DNA from: CAVVEQ01 sp963828855
GTDB taxonomy: Bacteria > Chloroflexota > Anaerolineae > Anaerolineales > Anaerolineaceae
Direction: 5' to 3'
DNA: 64,000 bases
NCBI GenBank assembly: GCA_963828855.1
Contig: CAWHGB010000008.1
Span: forward strand, 248,001 to 312,000
In this document: positions 19,728 through 30,308 of the stretch, piece by piece
How positions within the stretch are numbered: position 1 is the first letter of the stretch
Layout: each line of letters opens with the position of its first letter
Program-made: the position numbers and the translations under genes
Notes under the pieces: model-generated
What the model was told of the DNA's origin: nothing
Seen by the model: only the letters and a program-made list of their open reading frames with translations
Database searches by the model: none

Positions 19728-20358
19728 TTAATTGTTCTTACTTCCGAGGATTCCAGCAAGTTCAAAAAGCGCTTGATCACGGTTCTTGAACTGAATCCCG
19801 TGGATACCTAACGTATTCGCCGCGACGATGTTTTCCGAGAAATCGTCGATGAAGACGGATTCATCAGGTTTCACACCCAGCCTGGAGAGCATCAGAATAG
19901 TAGATCTCCGGTTGAGGTTTTGCCATTTTAACCTCGGCTGAGAAGATCACCTCATCGAAGGGATCCAGGCAGGGGAAAACCGTTGTCAGGAATTCGCGGG
20001 TTGTATCCCAGGCATTGCTGAGCATTGCAGTTTTATACCCCGCTCGCAATTTACTGATTTCTGCTAACAATTCCTGATCTACGCAATCGCCGCTCCAGAA
20101 GAGATCGACGAACTCGTCCATGCCTTTTTTGTCCAGGTGGTATTTTTTGGCAATTTCGTCAAAATGCTCTTTCGATGGAATTTCCCCTCGGGTTGCTTTG
20201 TCGGCTGCCGGGCTGGCAAAAACATCCCATTCCAGCCTTGGACGGGTGGTTCCTAGTTTTTCCGCCAAATTCTCGCGTGGAGTTATATCTTCCGTCCTTA
20301 ATATGACTCCGCCCATATCCCAAATGATTGCTTTGATGTTGTTCTGTTCCATGTTCAA
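19728..20358 (-). CDS. HAD-superfamily hydrolase (one frame break)
   Basis: About 209 residues after correction. Motif I is IIWDMGGVI, with the nucleophile Asp14 but Gly where the second Asp of DxD usually stands; this variant occurs in the YihX-like branch. Motif II is in MLSNAWD, motif III Lys in EVKMAKPQPEIY. After one base is removed near 19888, motif IV reads VFIDDFSENIVAANTLGI. Probably a small-molecule phosphatase; the substrate is unknown. Another ATG at 20352 could be the start. Confidence 0.75.
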
Positions 20359-20437
20359 TCAACCCTCTTTTGAAATTTCCGCGGCAAGTATATCACCGAC
20401 CCAATTCGGTTTTTCCCGCGCAAAACACCCTGCTTGA

Positions 20438-20462
20438 AATAAAAACGAGCCAGCAGGCTCGT
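20438..20462 (-). terminator. Intrinsic terminator of the tRNA operon
   Basis: Minus strand: perfect stem ACGAGCC/GGCTCGT, loop TGCT, then TTTTATTT. It lies just after tRNA-Cys. Confidence 0.85.
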
Positions 20463-20472
20463 CAGAATTTGG

Positions 20473-20543
20473 AGGCGACGATGGGATTTGAACCCATGAT
20501 CAGGGTTTTGCAGACCCTTGCCTTGCCACTTGGCCACGTCGCC
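20473..20543 (-). tRNA. tRNA-Cys (anticodon GCA)
   Basis: 71-base cloverleaf. Acceptor stem GGCGACG/CGTCGCC, anticodon stem GGGTC/AACCC-type with loop CTGCAAA, T-arm GGGTTCAAATCCC, discriminator T, CCA not encoded. Second gene of a tRNA pair. Confidence 0.95.
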
Positions 20544-20558
20544 GGATCGGAAAGTTTG

Positions 20559-20631
<73 letters not shown>

Positions 20632-20667
20632 TTGTTAAACCCCTCGGATTCCTTCCGGGTGATCCCC

Positions 20668-20696
20668 ATTCTAGCAGAAAGAAAAAACCACGTCAA
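20668..20696 (-). promoter_or_regulatory. Promoter of the tRNA-Gly/tRNA-Cys operon
   Basis: Minus strand: TTGACG at 20691-20696, spacer 17, TAGAAT at 20668-20673, about 37 bases before the tRNA-Gly 5' end. The -35 sits only 7 bases from the stop of the preceding lipoprotein gene. Confidence 0.8.
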
Positions 20697-20702
20697 CCCT
20701 AA

Positions 20703-21119
20703 TCACCGCTCCATGCCGGATTGCACTACGATCAGGAGGTTACGTCCCAATGGTTCCAGGTCGTCGGCCGGTCCGCAGATCACCTGGTACTCAGCCGGCA
20801 TGGCCGGTGCGGCGAAACTGGTCTCGGTCACACCCGGAGGAACAGGCACGCTGAAAAAGATGCGATCTTCATCCTGGATATCGAACGGCGGGGTTGCAGC
20901 CCTTGCCATGATAATGAATATCTGGGGCATATCCAGCGGGTTGGTGAGTCGCACGCTGATCTCCTCGCCACCGGGTACAACCCATTGCTCATCCAGGCAG
21001 GAACCGGAATCCAAAGAGAAGTCGATCTCATCGCTCGCGGATTCGATCAATGATAAAGGGTTGGCACAACCAACCAGGAGAAGGAAAAAGAAAAGTACGA
21101 ATATTATCGTTCGATTCAT
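20703..21119 (-). CDS. Small lipoprotein of unknown function
   Basis: 138 residues. The N-terminus MNRTIIFVLFFFLLLVGC is a lipoprotein signal peptide with lipobox LVGC (Cys18), so the mature protein should be membrane-anchored outside the cytoplasm. The rest is beta-rich, with segments such as EEISVRLTNPLDMPQIF and a GVTETSFAAP turn, which could form an Ig-like or cupredoxin-like fold, but no metal-ligand set is seen. It is the last gene of the gmd/phosphatase operon (17 bases downstream). Confidence 0.65.
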   Translation of the reverse strand: MNRTIIFVLFFFLLLVGCANPLSLIESASDEIDFSLDSGSCLDEQWVVPGGEEISVRLTNPLDMPQIFIIMARAATPPFDIQDEDRIFFSVPVPPGVTETSFAAPAMPAEYQVICGPADDLEPLGRNLLIVVQSGMER

Positions 21120-21136
21120 ACAAATTCCCTCAACAT

Positions 21137-21628
21137 TTACACCACTCCAGAAGATCTCAGCAATATTAATTCTTTGCCCTCGTCGATCAACCTGGCAACC
21201 ACATCCGCCGTTCGGCGGTAATCCTCCAGCGTCTGTCCGAAGGGATCATCCACCGGAAATTCCTGTTCGATCATTTCCGAAAGCAAGTAAATCCGTCTTG
21301 AGAAATGTGGAAACCTGGCTACAAGGATTGATCTGTGTGTCTTTTCCATCGTGAGAATTAGGCAATGATCTGAGATCGTTTTCTCAGTCGCTGACCTAGC
21401 CAGGTGGGAGGAAATATCGATCCCCCGTTCCGCCATCACCTCCTCTGAAAATACCGAGGGCGGGCACCCCTCCTGGGCATTGATACCTGCTGAGCCAATC
21501 CTCCAGGTTTCCAGCTGAAAACCCCATTGCACGATCCGGTTGCGTAAGATCCCTTCCGCCATAGGCGAACGGCAGATGTTCGCGGTGCAGATGAAAAGAA
21601 CAGAATGAGTAACTGTCACCGATTTCAA
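21137..21628 (-). CDS. Low-molecular-weight protein-tyrosine phosphatase
   Basis: 163 residues. The P-loop FICTANICRS gives the C-x5-R active site (Cys14, Arg20), and VDDPFGQTLEDYRRTADVV holds the general-acid Asp. This family (Wzb/YwlE type) removes phosphate from tyrosine or arginine residues. Near sugar-nucleotide genes it usually counters a tyrosine kinase of exopolysaccharide export. It starts 6 bases after gmd, so the context favours a polysaccharide role. No kinase partner is in the window. Confidence 0.88.
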   Translation of the reverse strand: MKSVTVTHSVLFICTANICRSPMAEGILRNRIVQWGFQLETWRIGSAGINAQEGCPPSVFSEEVMAERGIDISSHLARSATEKTISDHCLILTMEKTHRSILVARFPHFSRRIYLLSEMIEQEFPVDDPFGQTLEDYRRTADVVARLIDEGKELILLRSSGVV

Positions 21629-21634
21629 GATGGA

Positions 21635-22705
21635 TTAACGTTCCATGCTAATGACCTGGCGGTCCCAGCGGTGCCAGCCGGTAAAACGTTCTTCTAGAAT
21701 TCTTCGTCCTTCACCGATCGCTTCCAACCCGGCAAGCTCCAGATCGGCATCCACCATGATGCGCACCAGTTCGTGGAATTTTACTTTTGGCTTCCAGTCC
21801 AGCAATTTTTGGGAACGGCTGGGATCTGCAAGAAGGTAGTCCACTTCGGTTGGACGGAAATAGCGCGGATCGATCTTGACGTAATTATTCCAGTCCATAC
21901 CTGCATACCCAAAGGCTTCATCCAGGAATTCCCGCACGGAATGAGATTCGCCGGTGCCCACCACGAAGTCATCCGCCTTGTCGAGCTGCAGCATCTTCCA
22001 CATGGCTTCCACATACTCCGCCGCGTAACCCCAATCCCGTTTGGCATCCAGGTTGCCGAGGAATAATTCGTTCTGTCTTCCAGCCTTGATCTGCGCCAGC
22101 GCGCGGGTGATCTTGCGGGTGACAAAGGTTTCCCCGCGGCGGGGGGATTCATGGTTGAAAAGGATGCCATTGGAAGCGAAGATGTTATAGCCTTCGCGAT
22201 AGTTACGTGCCAGCCAGTAGGCGTACACTTTGGCAGCGGCATAAGGGCTGCGTGGCTCAAAGGGAGTGTTCTCGTTTTGCGGTGGTTTTGCAGCACCAAA
22301 CATTTCGCTCGAAGAGGCCTGGTAAAAACGCGTGTTGATCCCGCTCTTTCGGATCGCCTCCAGGATGCGGGTAGTACCCAACCCGGTGATCTCGCCGGTA
22401 TATTCCGGCATTTCAAAGCTGACCCTCACATGTGACTGGGCGGCCAGATGGTAGATCTCTTCCGGTTTTACATTGTAAATGATATCCAGCAGGGTCTCCC
22501 CGATGGAGATATCTCCATAGTGCAGGTAAAGATGGACTTTTCCTCCACCGAGGTGGGGATCGTTATAGATATGATCGATCCTGCGAGTATTGAAGGTGCT
22601 GGAGCGACGGATCAAACCGTGGACCTCATACCCTTTGGAAAGCAACAGCTCCGCCAGGTAGGAACCATCCTGCCCGGTGATGCCGGTGATCAGTGCTTTT
22701 TTCAA
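21635..22705 (-). CDS. gmd: GDP-mannose 4,6-dehydratase
   Basis: 356-residue SDR-family enzyme converting GDP-D-mannose to GDP-4-keto-6-deoxy-D-mannose, the entry step to GDP-fucose, rhamnose and related sugars. The NAD(P) motif GITGQDGSYLAE is at residues 8-19. RRSSTFNTRRIDHIY is characteristic of Gmd, and the active site shows SSSEMFG and YAAAKVYAYW (Tyr-x3-Lys). Intact and of family length. First gene of an operon with the tyrosine phosphatase and lipoprotein. Confidence 0.95.
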   Translation of the reverse strand: MKKALITGITGQDGSYLAELLLSKGYEVHGLIRRSSTFNTRRIDHIYNDPHLGGGKVHLYLHYGDISIGETLLDIIYNVKPEEIYHLAAQSHVRVSFEMPEYTGEITGLGTTRILEAIRKSGINTRFYQASSSEMFGAAKPPQNENTPFEPRSPYAAAKVYAYWLARNYREGYNIFASNGILFNHESPRRGETFVTRKITRALAQIKAGRQNELFLGNLDAKRDWGYAAEYVEAMWKMLQLDKADDFVVGTGESHSVREFLDEAFGYAGMDWNNYVKIDPRYFRPTEVDYLLADPSRSQKLLDWKPKVKFHELVRIMVDADLELAGLEAIGEGRRILEERFTGWHRWDRQVISMER

Positions 22706-22755
22706 ATCTTCCTCCTGCTCATTGCCGAAATGATTCCCTTAGTATACCAAAAGCG

Positions 22756-22784
22756 AAAAAATCCCCCTCGCCGGCGAGGGGGAT
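22756..22784 (-). terminator. Terminator after clpC
   Basis: Minus strand: 24-base perfect palindrome ATCCCCCTCG-CCGG-CGAGGGGGAT followed by TTTTT. It lies 10 bases after the clpC stop and 50 bases before gmd. Confidence 0.9.
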
Positions 22785-22793
22785 GGATTCCTG

Positions 22794-25305
22794 TCATTTT
22801 TTGGAAGTTGTGTGAATTGGCAGATCCGCTTTTCGCGGTTCGGGCTTCTTCTTTTTCGGTTCGAAATGCCCATCCTTATTGAATACGATCTCCTTTTTCT
22901 CAGCATCCAGGTCAACCACCACTTGGTCGCCCTCCAGAAATTGACCGGAAAGCAGTGAAATCGAAAGTGGGCTTTCAACATATTTTTGGAGCGCCCGGCG
23001 AAGCGGACGCGCGCCAAATATCGGGTCAAAACCTTCCTTCGCGAGCCATTCGCGGGCGGCTACCGTCAGGGTGACGCTCAAACCGTGTTCCTCCAGCCGA
23101 TCGCATACTTCTTTCATCTGGAGATCGACGATCGAATACATTTGTTCCAGGGACAGAGGTGAGAACATGATGATCTCATCGATCCGGTTTAGGAATTCCG
23201 GACGGAAGGTACTTTTCAGCTCCTGCTGAATCTTCGTTTCCGCCTCACGGTCTTCGTCACTTTCACCGGATTTCAGGAATCCAAGCGTGCCGCCCTTGCG
23301 GACGAACTCGGTACCCAGGTTGCTGGTCATGATCAGAACTGTATTGCGGAAATCCACCACCCTGCCCTGCCCATCTGTCAGGCGTCCATCATCCAGGATC
23401 TGCAGAAGGGAATTCCACACTTCGGGATGTGCCTTTTCAATTTCATCGAACAGGATCACCCTGTAAGGCCGCCTGCGTACTGCCTCTGTCAACTGCCCGC
23501 CCTCTTCGTAGCCCACATAACCGGGAGGAGCACCAAACAGGCGGGAGGCGGTGTGCTGCTCGCGGTATTCGCTCATATCCATGCGAACAAGCGCGTCTTC
23601 ATCTCCAAAGAGGAACTCCGCCAGTGATTTGGCCAGCTCGGTTTTCCCCACACCTGATGGTCCAATGAAGATAAAGGAACCGATCGGTCGGTTGGGATCC
23701 TTCAAACCGGAACGCGCCCGCCGGATGGCATCCGAGATGGCATGAATGGCTTCGTCCTGTCCGACGATCCGCTCGTGAAGGCGTTCTTCCATATGCAAAA
23801 GCCGCTCGGCATCCGATTCCATCATCTGGCTCACCGGGATACCGGTCCACTGGGCAACAACCTGGGCGATATCGTCCACATCCACGCATTCGTCGAGTTG
23901 ATGCTCTGATTCCCACTGGTCACGCTTCGTACTGAACTCGGATTCGATCCGCAGCCTTTCCGATTTTTTCAGCGCAGCTCGTTCATAATCCCTTTCTGCG
24001 CCAGCCTGCTGTTCTTCCACGGCCAGGCGGTCGATCTCGACTTTCATCTCCTTCAAGTCCGTGGGGAGGGAGTAGAGGGCCACGCGCAGCTTGGCTGCGG
24101 ATTCATCCATCAGGTCGATGGCCTTATCTGGGAGGTATCGATCGGTGACATAGCGGGAAGAAAGCCGTGCCGCAGCTACGATAGCTTCGTCGGAGAAGTG
24201 CACCTTGTGATGTGCTTCGTAGCGGTCGCGCAATCCACGCAACATCTCGATGGTATCGTCCACGCTTGGCTCATCTACATATACCGGAGCAAAGCGGCGC
24301 TCAAGCGCCGAGTCTTTTTCGATATATTTATGGTATTCATCCAGGGTGGTGGCACCCACGCACTGCAATTCACCCCGTGCCAGGGCGGGTTTTAGCATGT
24401 TCGAAGCATCCATCGCACCCTGGGCAGCCCCCGCCCCAACCACGGTGTGCAGCTCATCGATAAACAGAATGATCTCATTCCTGGAGCGCTGCACCTCTTC
24501 GATGGCTGCCTTCAAACGCTCCTCAAATTCTCCGCGGAACCGGGAACCAGCGATCATCGCGCCCAGATCGAGGGAGATTACCCGTTTGCCGGTTAGGATC
24601 TCGGGGACATCATTGGAGGCGATCTTTTCCGCTAAACCTTCGACAATGGCAGTCTTGCCCACCCCCGCCTCACCGATCAACACAGGATTGTTTTTGGTGC
24701 GCCTGGAAAGGATCTGCATCACGCGCAGGATCTCATTCTCGCGCCCGATGACCGGATCCAGCTTGCCTTCTCGGGCTTGCTGGGTGAGATCACGGGAGTA
24801 TTTTTCCAGGGTGCGGTAGCGTGTCTCCGCCTGCGGATCGGTCACCCGTTGTCCACCACGCAGCTGGTTGATCGCATCATAGACACGCTCGCGGGTGATC
24901 CCGGATGTCTCCAGCAGCCTGGCAGCAGGTGTGTTTTTTTCAGTCAGGATCGCCAGGAAAATATGCTCGGTGGAAATGTATTCGTCCTTGAGTTTGCTGG
25001 CTTCATCGTTGGCAACATCAATAATCCGCTTTACCCGCGGGGTGATGAAGATCTGCCCTGCTCCGCCTCCAAAAATACTCGCTTTGGGGCTGGTACGCAG
25101 GATGTAATCCAGCCTCTCGATCAGGTTGGCAGAATCCACCTTTAATATTTCCAAGTATCTGGGAGACCACCCCCTGCGGTTGTTCGATCAATGCCAGGAG
25201 GATATGTTCGGTATCGATCTGGTTGTGCCCGTAGCGTTGAATGATTTCAGCTGCCCGTTGGGCGGCTTCCTGGGCACGTTCTGTAAATCGATCAAATCGC
25301 ATCAT
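22794..25305 (-). CDS. clpC: ATP-dependent Clp protease ATP-binding subunit ClpC (one frame break)
   Basis: AAA+ unfoldase that feeds ClpP, about 836 residues after correction. The N-domain begins MMRFDRFTERAQEAAQRAAE; one base near 25156 must be removed to pass from VVSQIL to EILKVDSANLIERLD. Walker A of D1 is GEAGVGKTA, of D2 GPSGVGKTE; Walker B of D2 is ILFDEIEKAHPEV. The short middle domain (about 60 residues) is ClpC-like, not the long ClpB form. The C-terminus is Lys-rich. An AAGGAGG ribosome site precedes the start. No CtsR or CIRCE box was recognised. Confidence 0.93.
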
Positions 25306-25413
25306 GGTTTTTTCCTCCTTATCGAAAACCCAAATATTATCGCGATTATGGTAGCAGGATTTATACCGGATTTGTGTAAGAATATTATATGAGTTTAAAC
25401 AATCATCACCAAC

Positions 25414-26387
25414 CTATCCGCCACCCATCTCCAGGCTGCCGGATTCCATCCAGACGAGGGTCGTCTGCCGGGTGAACCCATTTTGCAGGAAAACCAAATC
25501 TGATTTCCCGGCTGGGTAATTAATTGCTACAGGTTTATGCGCATCCCGCTGCTTCGCCAGGGAATGTGAGAAGGACATTCAATGTTTCATCACTGCTTTC
25601 CCAACCCAGCGCCGGCCAGAGGAGATCGTAATAATTCCGGGTTGCCTGCCAGGTGAGGAATCCGCGGGTTTCCGTATTCTCTTTCACCACCCAGTGATTA
25701 ACCCATTCCCCATTCAACACCCGTGAAATCCCGCGCAGGAAGCCCGGCAGGAAAAGCTCCTCACGGAAATGGCAGGTTCCAATTCACATCATCCGGATAA
25801 AGCCGTTCAAGCCACGCCCGCTGAAGACTCCAATCCTTATCCTTTGCGGGAATGTTGACTGTACCCATTTTGGATCAGTTTGATCTCTCGGAGATCGATT
25901 TATCGACCACCCATGTCGTTCTGCAGGCGCGGTCAATGAAACCCATCGATAAATACAGCCCGTGCGCCAGCGGATTATCCTCCCGCACCTGCAGCCAGGC
26001 CGAGCTGCCCTTACGCTCCCGCACACCAGCCAAGCGCGCGTTCGGTTAATTTTCTCCCAATTCCCTGGCTGCGAAATTCGGCTTTCACAGCCACGTTGGC
26101 GATCAAGAAAGATTCGCTTACCCTGTTTCCGTGTCGGCAGTAGGGTAACATTTCCAACAATCCTGCCATCATCTTCCCATACGTAGCCATCGAACCGGGA
26201 GCGGATCTGGGCGTTATAAAGTGCCCATCCCGGAGCGGCCTGTTCCTGCCGGGCGACATCCCGCAAGTAGGCGAGATATTCCAAGCCCATCCGGGTCGAT
26301 GGTATCTCGGAAACATTCCTCGATCAGGTCTGCCACCGGCATCAGGTCGTGGCTGTGATCGAGCGGGCGGAGGTGTGGATCAAACAT
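25414..26387 (-). CDS. GNAT-family N-acetyltransferase (several frame breaks)
   Basis: About 322 residues after repair. It begins MFDPHLRPLDHSHDLMPVAD and contains the acetyl-CoA site VAVKAEFRSQGIGRKLTERA (motif A) and NPLAHGLYLSMGFIDRA (motif B). A C-terminal extension of some 130 residues follows, ending QTTLVWMESGSLEMGGG. At least five single-base removals are needed (about 26290, 26190, 26045, 25765, 25560), and one in-frame TGA near 25892 remains, perhaps a paired error. Substrate unknown. Real decay cannot be excluded here, since this gene is not essential. Confidence 0.65.
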
Positions 26388-26440
26388 CTGGTTAATTTTA
26401 CTCTTTTCAACAAAGTATGGTTAAATTCCGAAGTTGCAGT

Positions 26441-26475
26441 TAAACAAGAAGCCTGCCTCGCGACGGGTAGGCTTC
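26441..26475 (-). terminator. Putative terminator after the Agl23-like/NHL gene
   Basis: Minus strand: GAAGCCTACC, loop of 8, GGCAGGCTTC (9 of 10 paired), then TTGTTT. It begins at the stop codon of the NHL-fusion gene. Confidence 0.55.
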
Positions 26476-29400
26476 ACGATCTATTCATTTGAACATGAAT
26501 CCTTAATTTTCCGGCATGGACGAATCGGAGGAGCACATTATTGCCAGCGTCACTTACCCACACCTTCACCATCAGCGTCTACAGCAATACCTGCCGGCAG
26601 CCCGAAGCCATCCGTGCTCGCGCTGTAGGCTCCCCATCCCCGCAGGAAACTGCCATCCGGGTTAAAAGCCAGTACCCGGTAACCTTCCGGGTCGGTGATG
26701 ATATACCCGCCCGTCGTCATCCACAGCCAGGAACGGTTTATTTTCCACCGATTGCCCAAACCAGGCGTCAAGGTCGATCTGCTGGCTGGGGGTGAATGCT
26801 GTGCCGGTGGAATCCGGGGTAAAGACCTGCACCCGCTGATTCCATGTATCGGCAACATACACCTTGCCTTCCTTACCCACTGCAATCCCGACCGGTTCGT
26901 CAAAATTGCCTGGATCGATCCCCACCGAACCGAACTGGGTGATGGGTTCACCGTCGGGGTCAAAAACCACCACGCGCTTGTTACCGGTGTCGGTGACATA
27001 AACCCGTCCAGCTGCCATCGACGGCGATACCGCGTGGACCGTAAAACGAGGTCATATCCTCTGCCAGGCCGGAGTGCCCCCACATGGTCAGGAACTCACC
27101 ATCAGCGGTGAACTTCTGGATGCGGTTGTTCCATGTATCCGCCACGATAAACCGAACCGTCCGGGGCAACGGCAACTCCCCAGGGTTCGTTGAAGGTTCC
27201 TGCTGCAGCGTTTTCTGAATTCGCATTGCTGAAGGATCCCCAGGACTTTACCAATTCCCCAGCCGCGCTGAAATGCAGGATACGGTGGTTGCGTGAATCC
27301 GCCACATAGAAGCTTCCATCCCGGGCAAGAGCAAGCGAACGCGGGGCATTGAATTGGCCATCTGTCACACCTGCTGTTCCGATCACCAGGTCAGGGACGA
27401 GTGATGTCATCCCTGTGGCATAAGGATCTTCCTTCACCGTCTGCTGCGAGGTCGGCAGAACGCCGTAATTCCAGATCTTCGATACGATATCCTTGCTGAT
27501 GTACATCCGTAATTTTTCACTGGGCGACCAGGTGGCGAGGTCGAACTCGTTGGTGCCTTTCAACTGGCCATAGAGGGCGTAATCCCGGTTTAACCAGATC
27601 TCCCAAATCGCCTTGCGCCATTGCGGATCGACCAGCACATTGCGGATGCGATCCCAGGTGAGCCCCATGTAATCCATATTTGGCCACCAGAGACGCTGAT
27701 ATTCGTAGGACATGTAATTATCGCGCAGGATGGATTCCAGCTTGCCCCAGTTGCTCGAACTGGCAATGATCAGCGGATAGTTGGACAATTCGCGGGTGGG
27801 TTCGCTGAACCAGTGATGGTTCGGGTAATTACGGAAATACCACCAGTACGGATATAAGCCGTCATTATCGTAGGCTACTTCGATATCCAGCCCGCTCGTG
27901 AGCCGTTGGGAAATCTCTTCGACCTGATCCAATATATCCTTTGGTCCCCGGGCGGCGTGGGCGTAAACCAGGTATTCGGTTGGATGGTCGTACTCTATGA
28001 ATGATGCCCGTACGGCTGCCCGGACGGTGAGAATGGCAAGCAGGGCAAAGAAGAGCGCTGAGAACCAGCGAAACGCCAGGCTCACCCCCCACCCGCGCAT
28101 GCAGTAAATGATCCCGAATAAGTGAAGCCCCACAGGCGAAAAGGGCGAAGATGAAAGTGCTCGTCGCCTGGAGCTGCTCCACCGTACTCCCCTGGAAGGG
28201 AGGTGTCACGCCGAAGAGGTTGCCAATCACACCGAAGAGAGCAAAAAGGAAAACGACCATCAGGGTGAGCACAACCAACCCGCGTTTTTCAAGAATTCTC
28301 TGCCATGCGGTGGAATCCACAAGGTAACCCAAGCCCCAGCCCGCAGCCAGGAGCATTGGTTGGGCGATGTAAATTGTCAGCCAGGGCATTTTCTCTCCGG
28401 CGATCGAAAACGCGATCAGGCTGGTGATCGACCAGTATAAAAACATCAGGATCACCGGGACGCGGATAAGTGAGGTGCCATCCGGCTTTGCTTCCTGTTG
28501 ATCATTCGCCACTGCTGCAGCCTGGTTTGGATTCAGGCTTCGCAATATCAGTCTCATCAGGTTGCAGGGCGGGATCAAATCCGCCGAAAGTCCACCAGCG
28601 TTTGTATTTGGCGGCAAAGATATAGTGCCAGTATCGTCCCAAGCGCTGCCAGAAATTCGTAGATCGGGATCGTGATCAAACTATAGTAATACCAGGGCTG
28701 TGATCCGCGGTTGACGCTCTGCTGTGAAAGCCAGTACCCCAGCCCGCCGACGATCCCGGTAAAGAATCCGGATCCATTGGTGAAAAAGGTAGTGTAAAGA
28801 ACGGTAAAAATACCAAAGAAGACCGCAGCGAATTTCACCCAATTGCGCAATCCCCAGAAGTACCCCATGAAAACCGCCGGGATGGAGGTGAGGAGAAGAA
28901 AAATCGAGGTGTGCACCATCCCGCTGGCGTCGTAATCCAATGGATTCCAACCCGTGAGATAAATGGGAAAGGCGGATAGGAGCGGTAGAAGCAGGCTGAT
29001 TAGCAAGAACGAGTAAGACTCGCCAGACCGGTTGGCCAGGGTTTTTTCCGGTTGGATTCCCCCAAGCAGGATTTTCCCCATAAATACCAGCCCAACCATT
29101 GCCCCAGCAAAGAGCAGGACCATGATAACTGCAGAAGGTTGATCTCGGCAATCAGGACGGTGAAAAGCCCGCCGGTCAGGATAATACCGCCGGCAGTCTC
29201 CCGGGAGAGATACAAACCAGCCAGGCCGAAAAAGCCTGCAAACCCCAGGGTGATGATCGTGGCGGTCAGGAAGGCAGTCCGTTTTTGCTGCGTCAATGAA
29301 AAAGCCGCGTCGCATCTCCCAAATGAGTAGCGCTGCCAGGAAGATCAAAATCTGGGCGGCAAAGATATATGCGGCTTCCATCGTACAAAAATAAAGGGAG

Positions 29401-29946
29401 AGCACAGAAACCATCAGGTAAAGAATACCCTGCCTGCCATCCTCCAGGAATTTCAACAGGCCAAAAAGAAGAAGCACTCCGAAAGAGCTGTACGAAACCC
29501 TCATCGCGGGTGTACCGCCCATAGAACATCATGAAGGGTGAGATCAGGAAGAAAAAACCCGTCAGAAGTGCACCCGCTCTGCCAAGGTAGCGCCGGAAGT
29601 AAAACAGGATGAAGGCGATCACAGCCACGCTGAACAGGGCAGCCGGGACTCGTGAGCTGAAATCGTTATCTCCCAATAGAAAATAGGATAGTGCGACCAA
29701 CTCCATCTGCATGGGACCGTGGGTCACAGGGTCGTGGCGGTAGCCCCTACCCTCATATAGATCGAAAGCTGGCACCACGTGGTTGACCTCGTCGTGCGCC
29801 ATTACCCGTGCCCCCAGGTCATAAAAGCGGGTGAATACCGCCGCTGCCAGGATCAGGACTATGAACAGTTTTTCGATGGAGAAATTTGGAAATTGTTTGA
29901 AAATAGGTTTGTCCAACCAGGAAGATGATTTGGTTTCCGGTTCCAT
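26474..29946 (-). CDS. Agl23-like (TIGR03663-type) membrane protein fused to NHL propeller (many frame breaks)
   Basis: About 1150 residues. The first 650 or so form a polytopic GT-C-like membrane region of the family called flippase-associated Agl23: DLGARVMAHDEVNH (acidic first loop), DPVTHGPMQMELVALSYFLL, FYGRYTRDEGFVQLF, and AGEKMPWLTIYIAQP later on. A soluble part follows (HPTEYLVYAHAARGPKDI). Four to five NHL-type repeats then follow, for example DGSFYVADSRNHRILHF, FIVADTWNNRIQKF and VYVADTWNQRVQVF. Probably involved in surface glycan transfer. At least nine frame breaks are needed, so exact joints are uncertain. A promoter lies at 29991-30019. Confidence 0.7.
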
Positions 29947-29990
29947 GATTCCTATGAGACTCTCACTTTGTGAAACGAGATTTGACGGTG

Positions 29991-30019
29991 ACTATACTTG
30001 AAAGTGAAATTTCCCGCAA
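29991..30019 (-). promoter_or_regulatory. Promoter of the Agl23-like/NHL gene
   Basis: Minus strand: TTGCGG at 30014-30019, spacer 17, TATAGT at 29991-29996, about 45 bases before the ATG at 29946. Confidence 0.6.
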
Positions 30020-30058
30020 GACAAAACCCATCCACTTCAAATGTGGCAGGGTTGGTTC

Positions 30059-30308
30059 TCACCCCCCCGCCCCCGGACGCAAAAAGCGCACATGATCCCC
30101 ATCCTTAAGTACCCGGTTGTCGATCCCGTTCGATCGTATCGTTCATCGCCACGGCGACCGTCCCGGGAAGATCAAGTTGCTGGAAGAGATCAGTGATTGT
30201 CGTTCCTTCATTCACGTCCAGCACTGCCTGACCTTCCGCTTCCGGCGGGAGGTGATCCTTCAAATAGGAATGCAGGGTGATCCTGACGCGGATCAAACGG
30301 TCAGCCAC
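30059..30308 (-). CDS. MoaD/ThiS-like sulfur carrier protein (one frame break)
   Basis: 82 residues after correction: MADRLIRVRITLHSYLKDHL, a beta-grasp core (TTITDLFQQLDLPGTVAVAMN) and, once one base near 30130 is removed, DNRVLKDGDHVRFLRPGAGG. The C-terminal Gly-Gly is the thiocarboxylate site of MoaD/ThiS proteins. The start lies inside the 3' end of the aldehyde oxidoreductase gene (16-base overlap), so the two are translationally coupled. A role supplying dithiolene sulfur for the tungsten or molybdenum pterin of that enzyme is likely but inferred. Confidence 0.82.
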
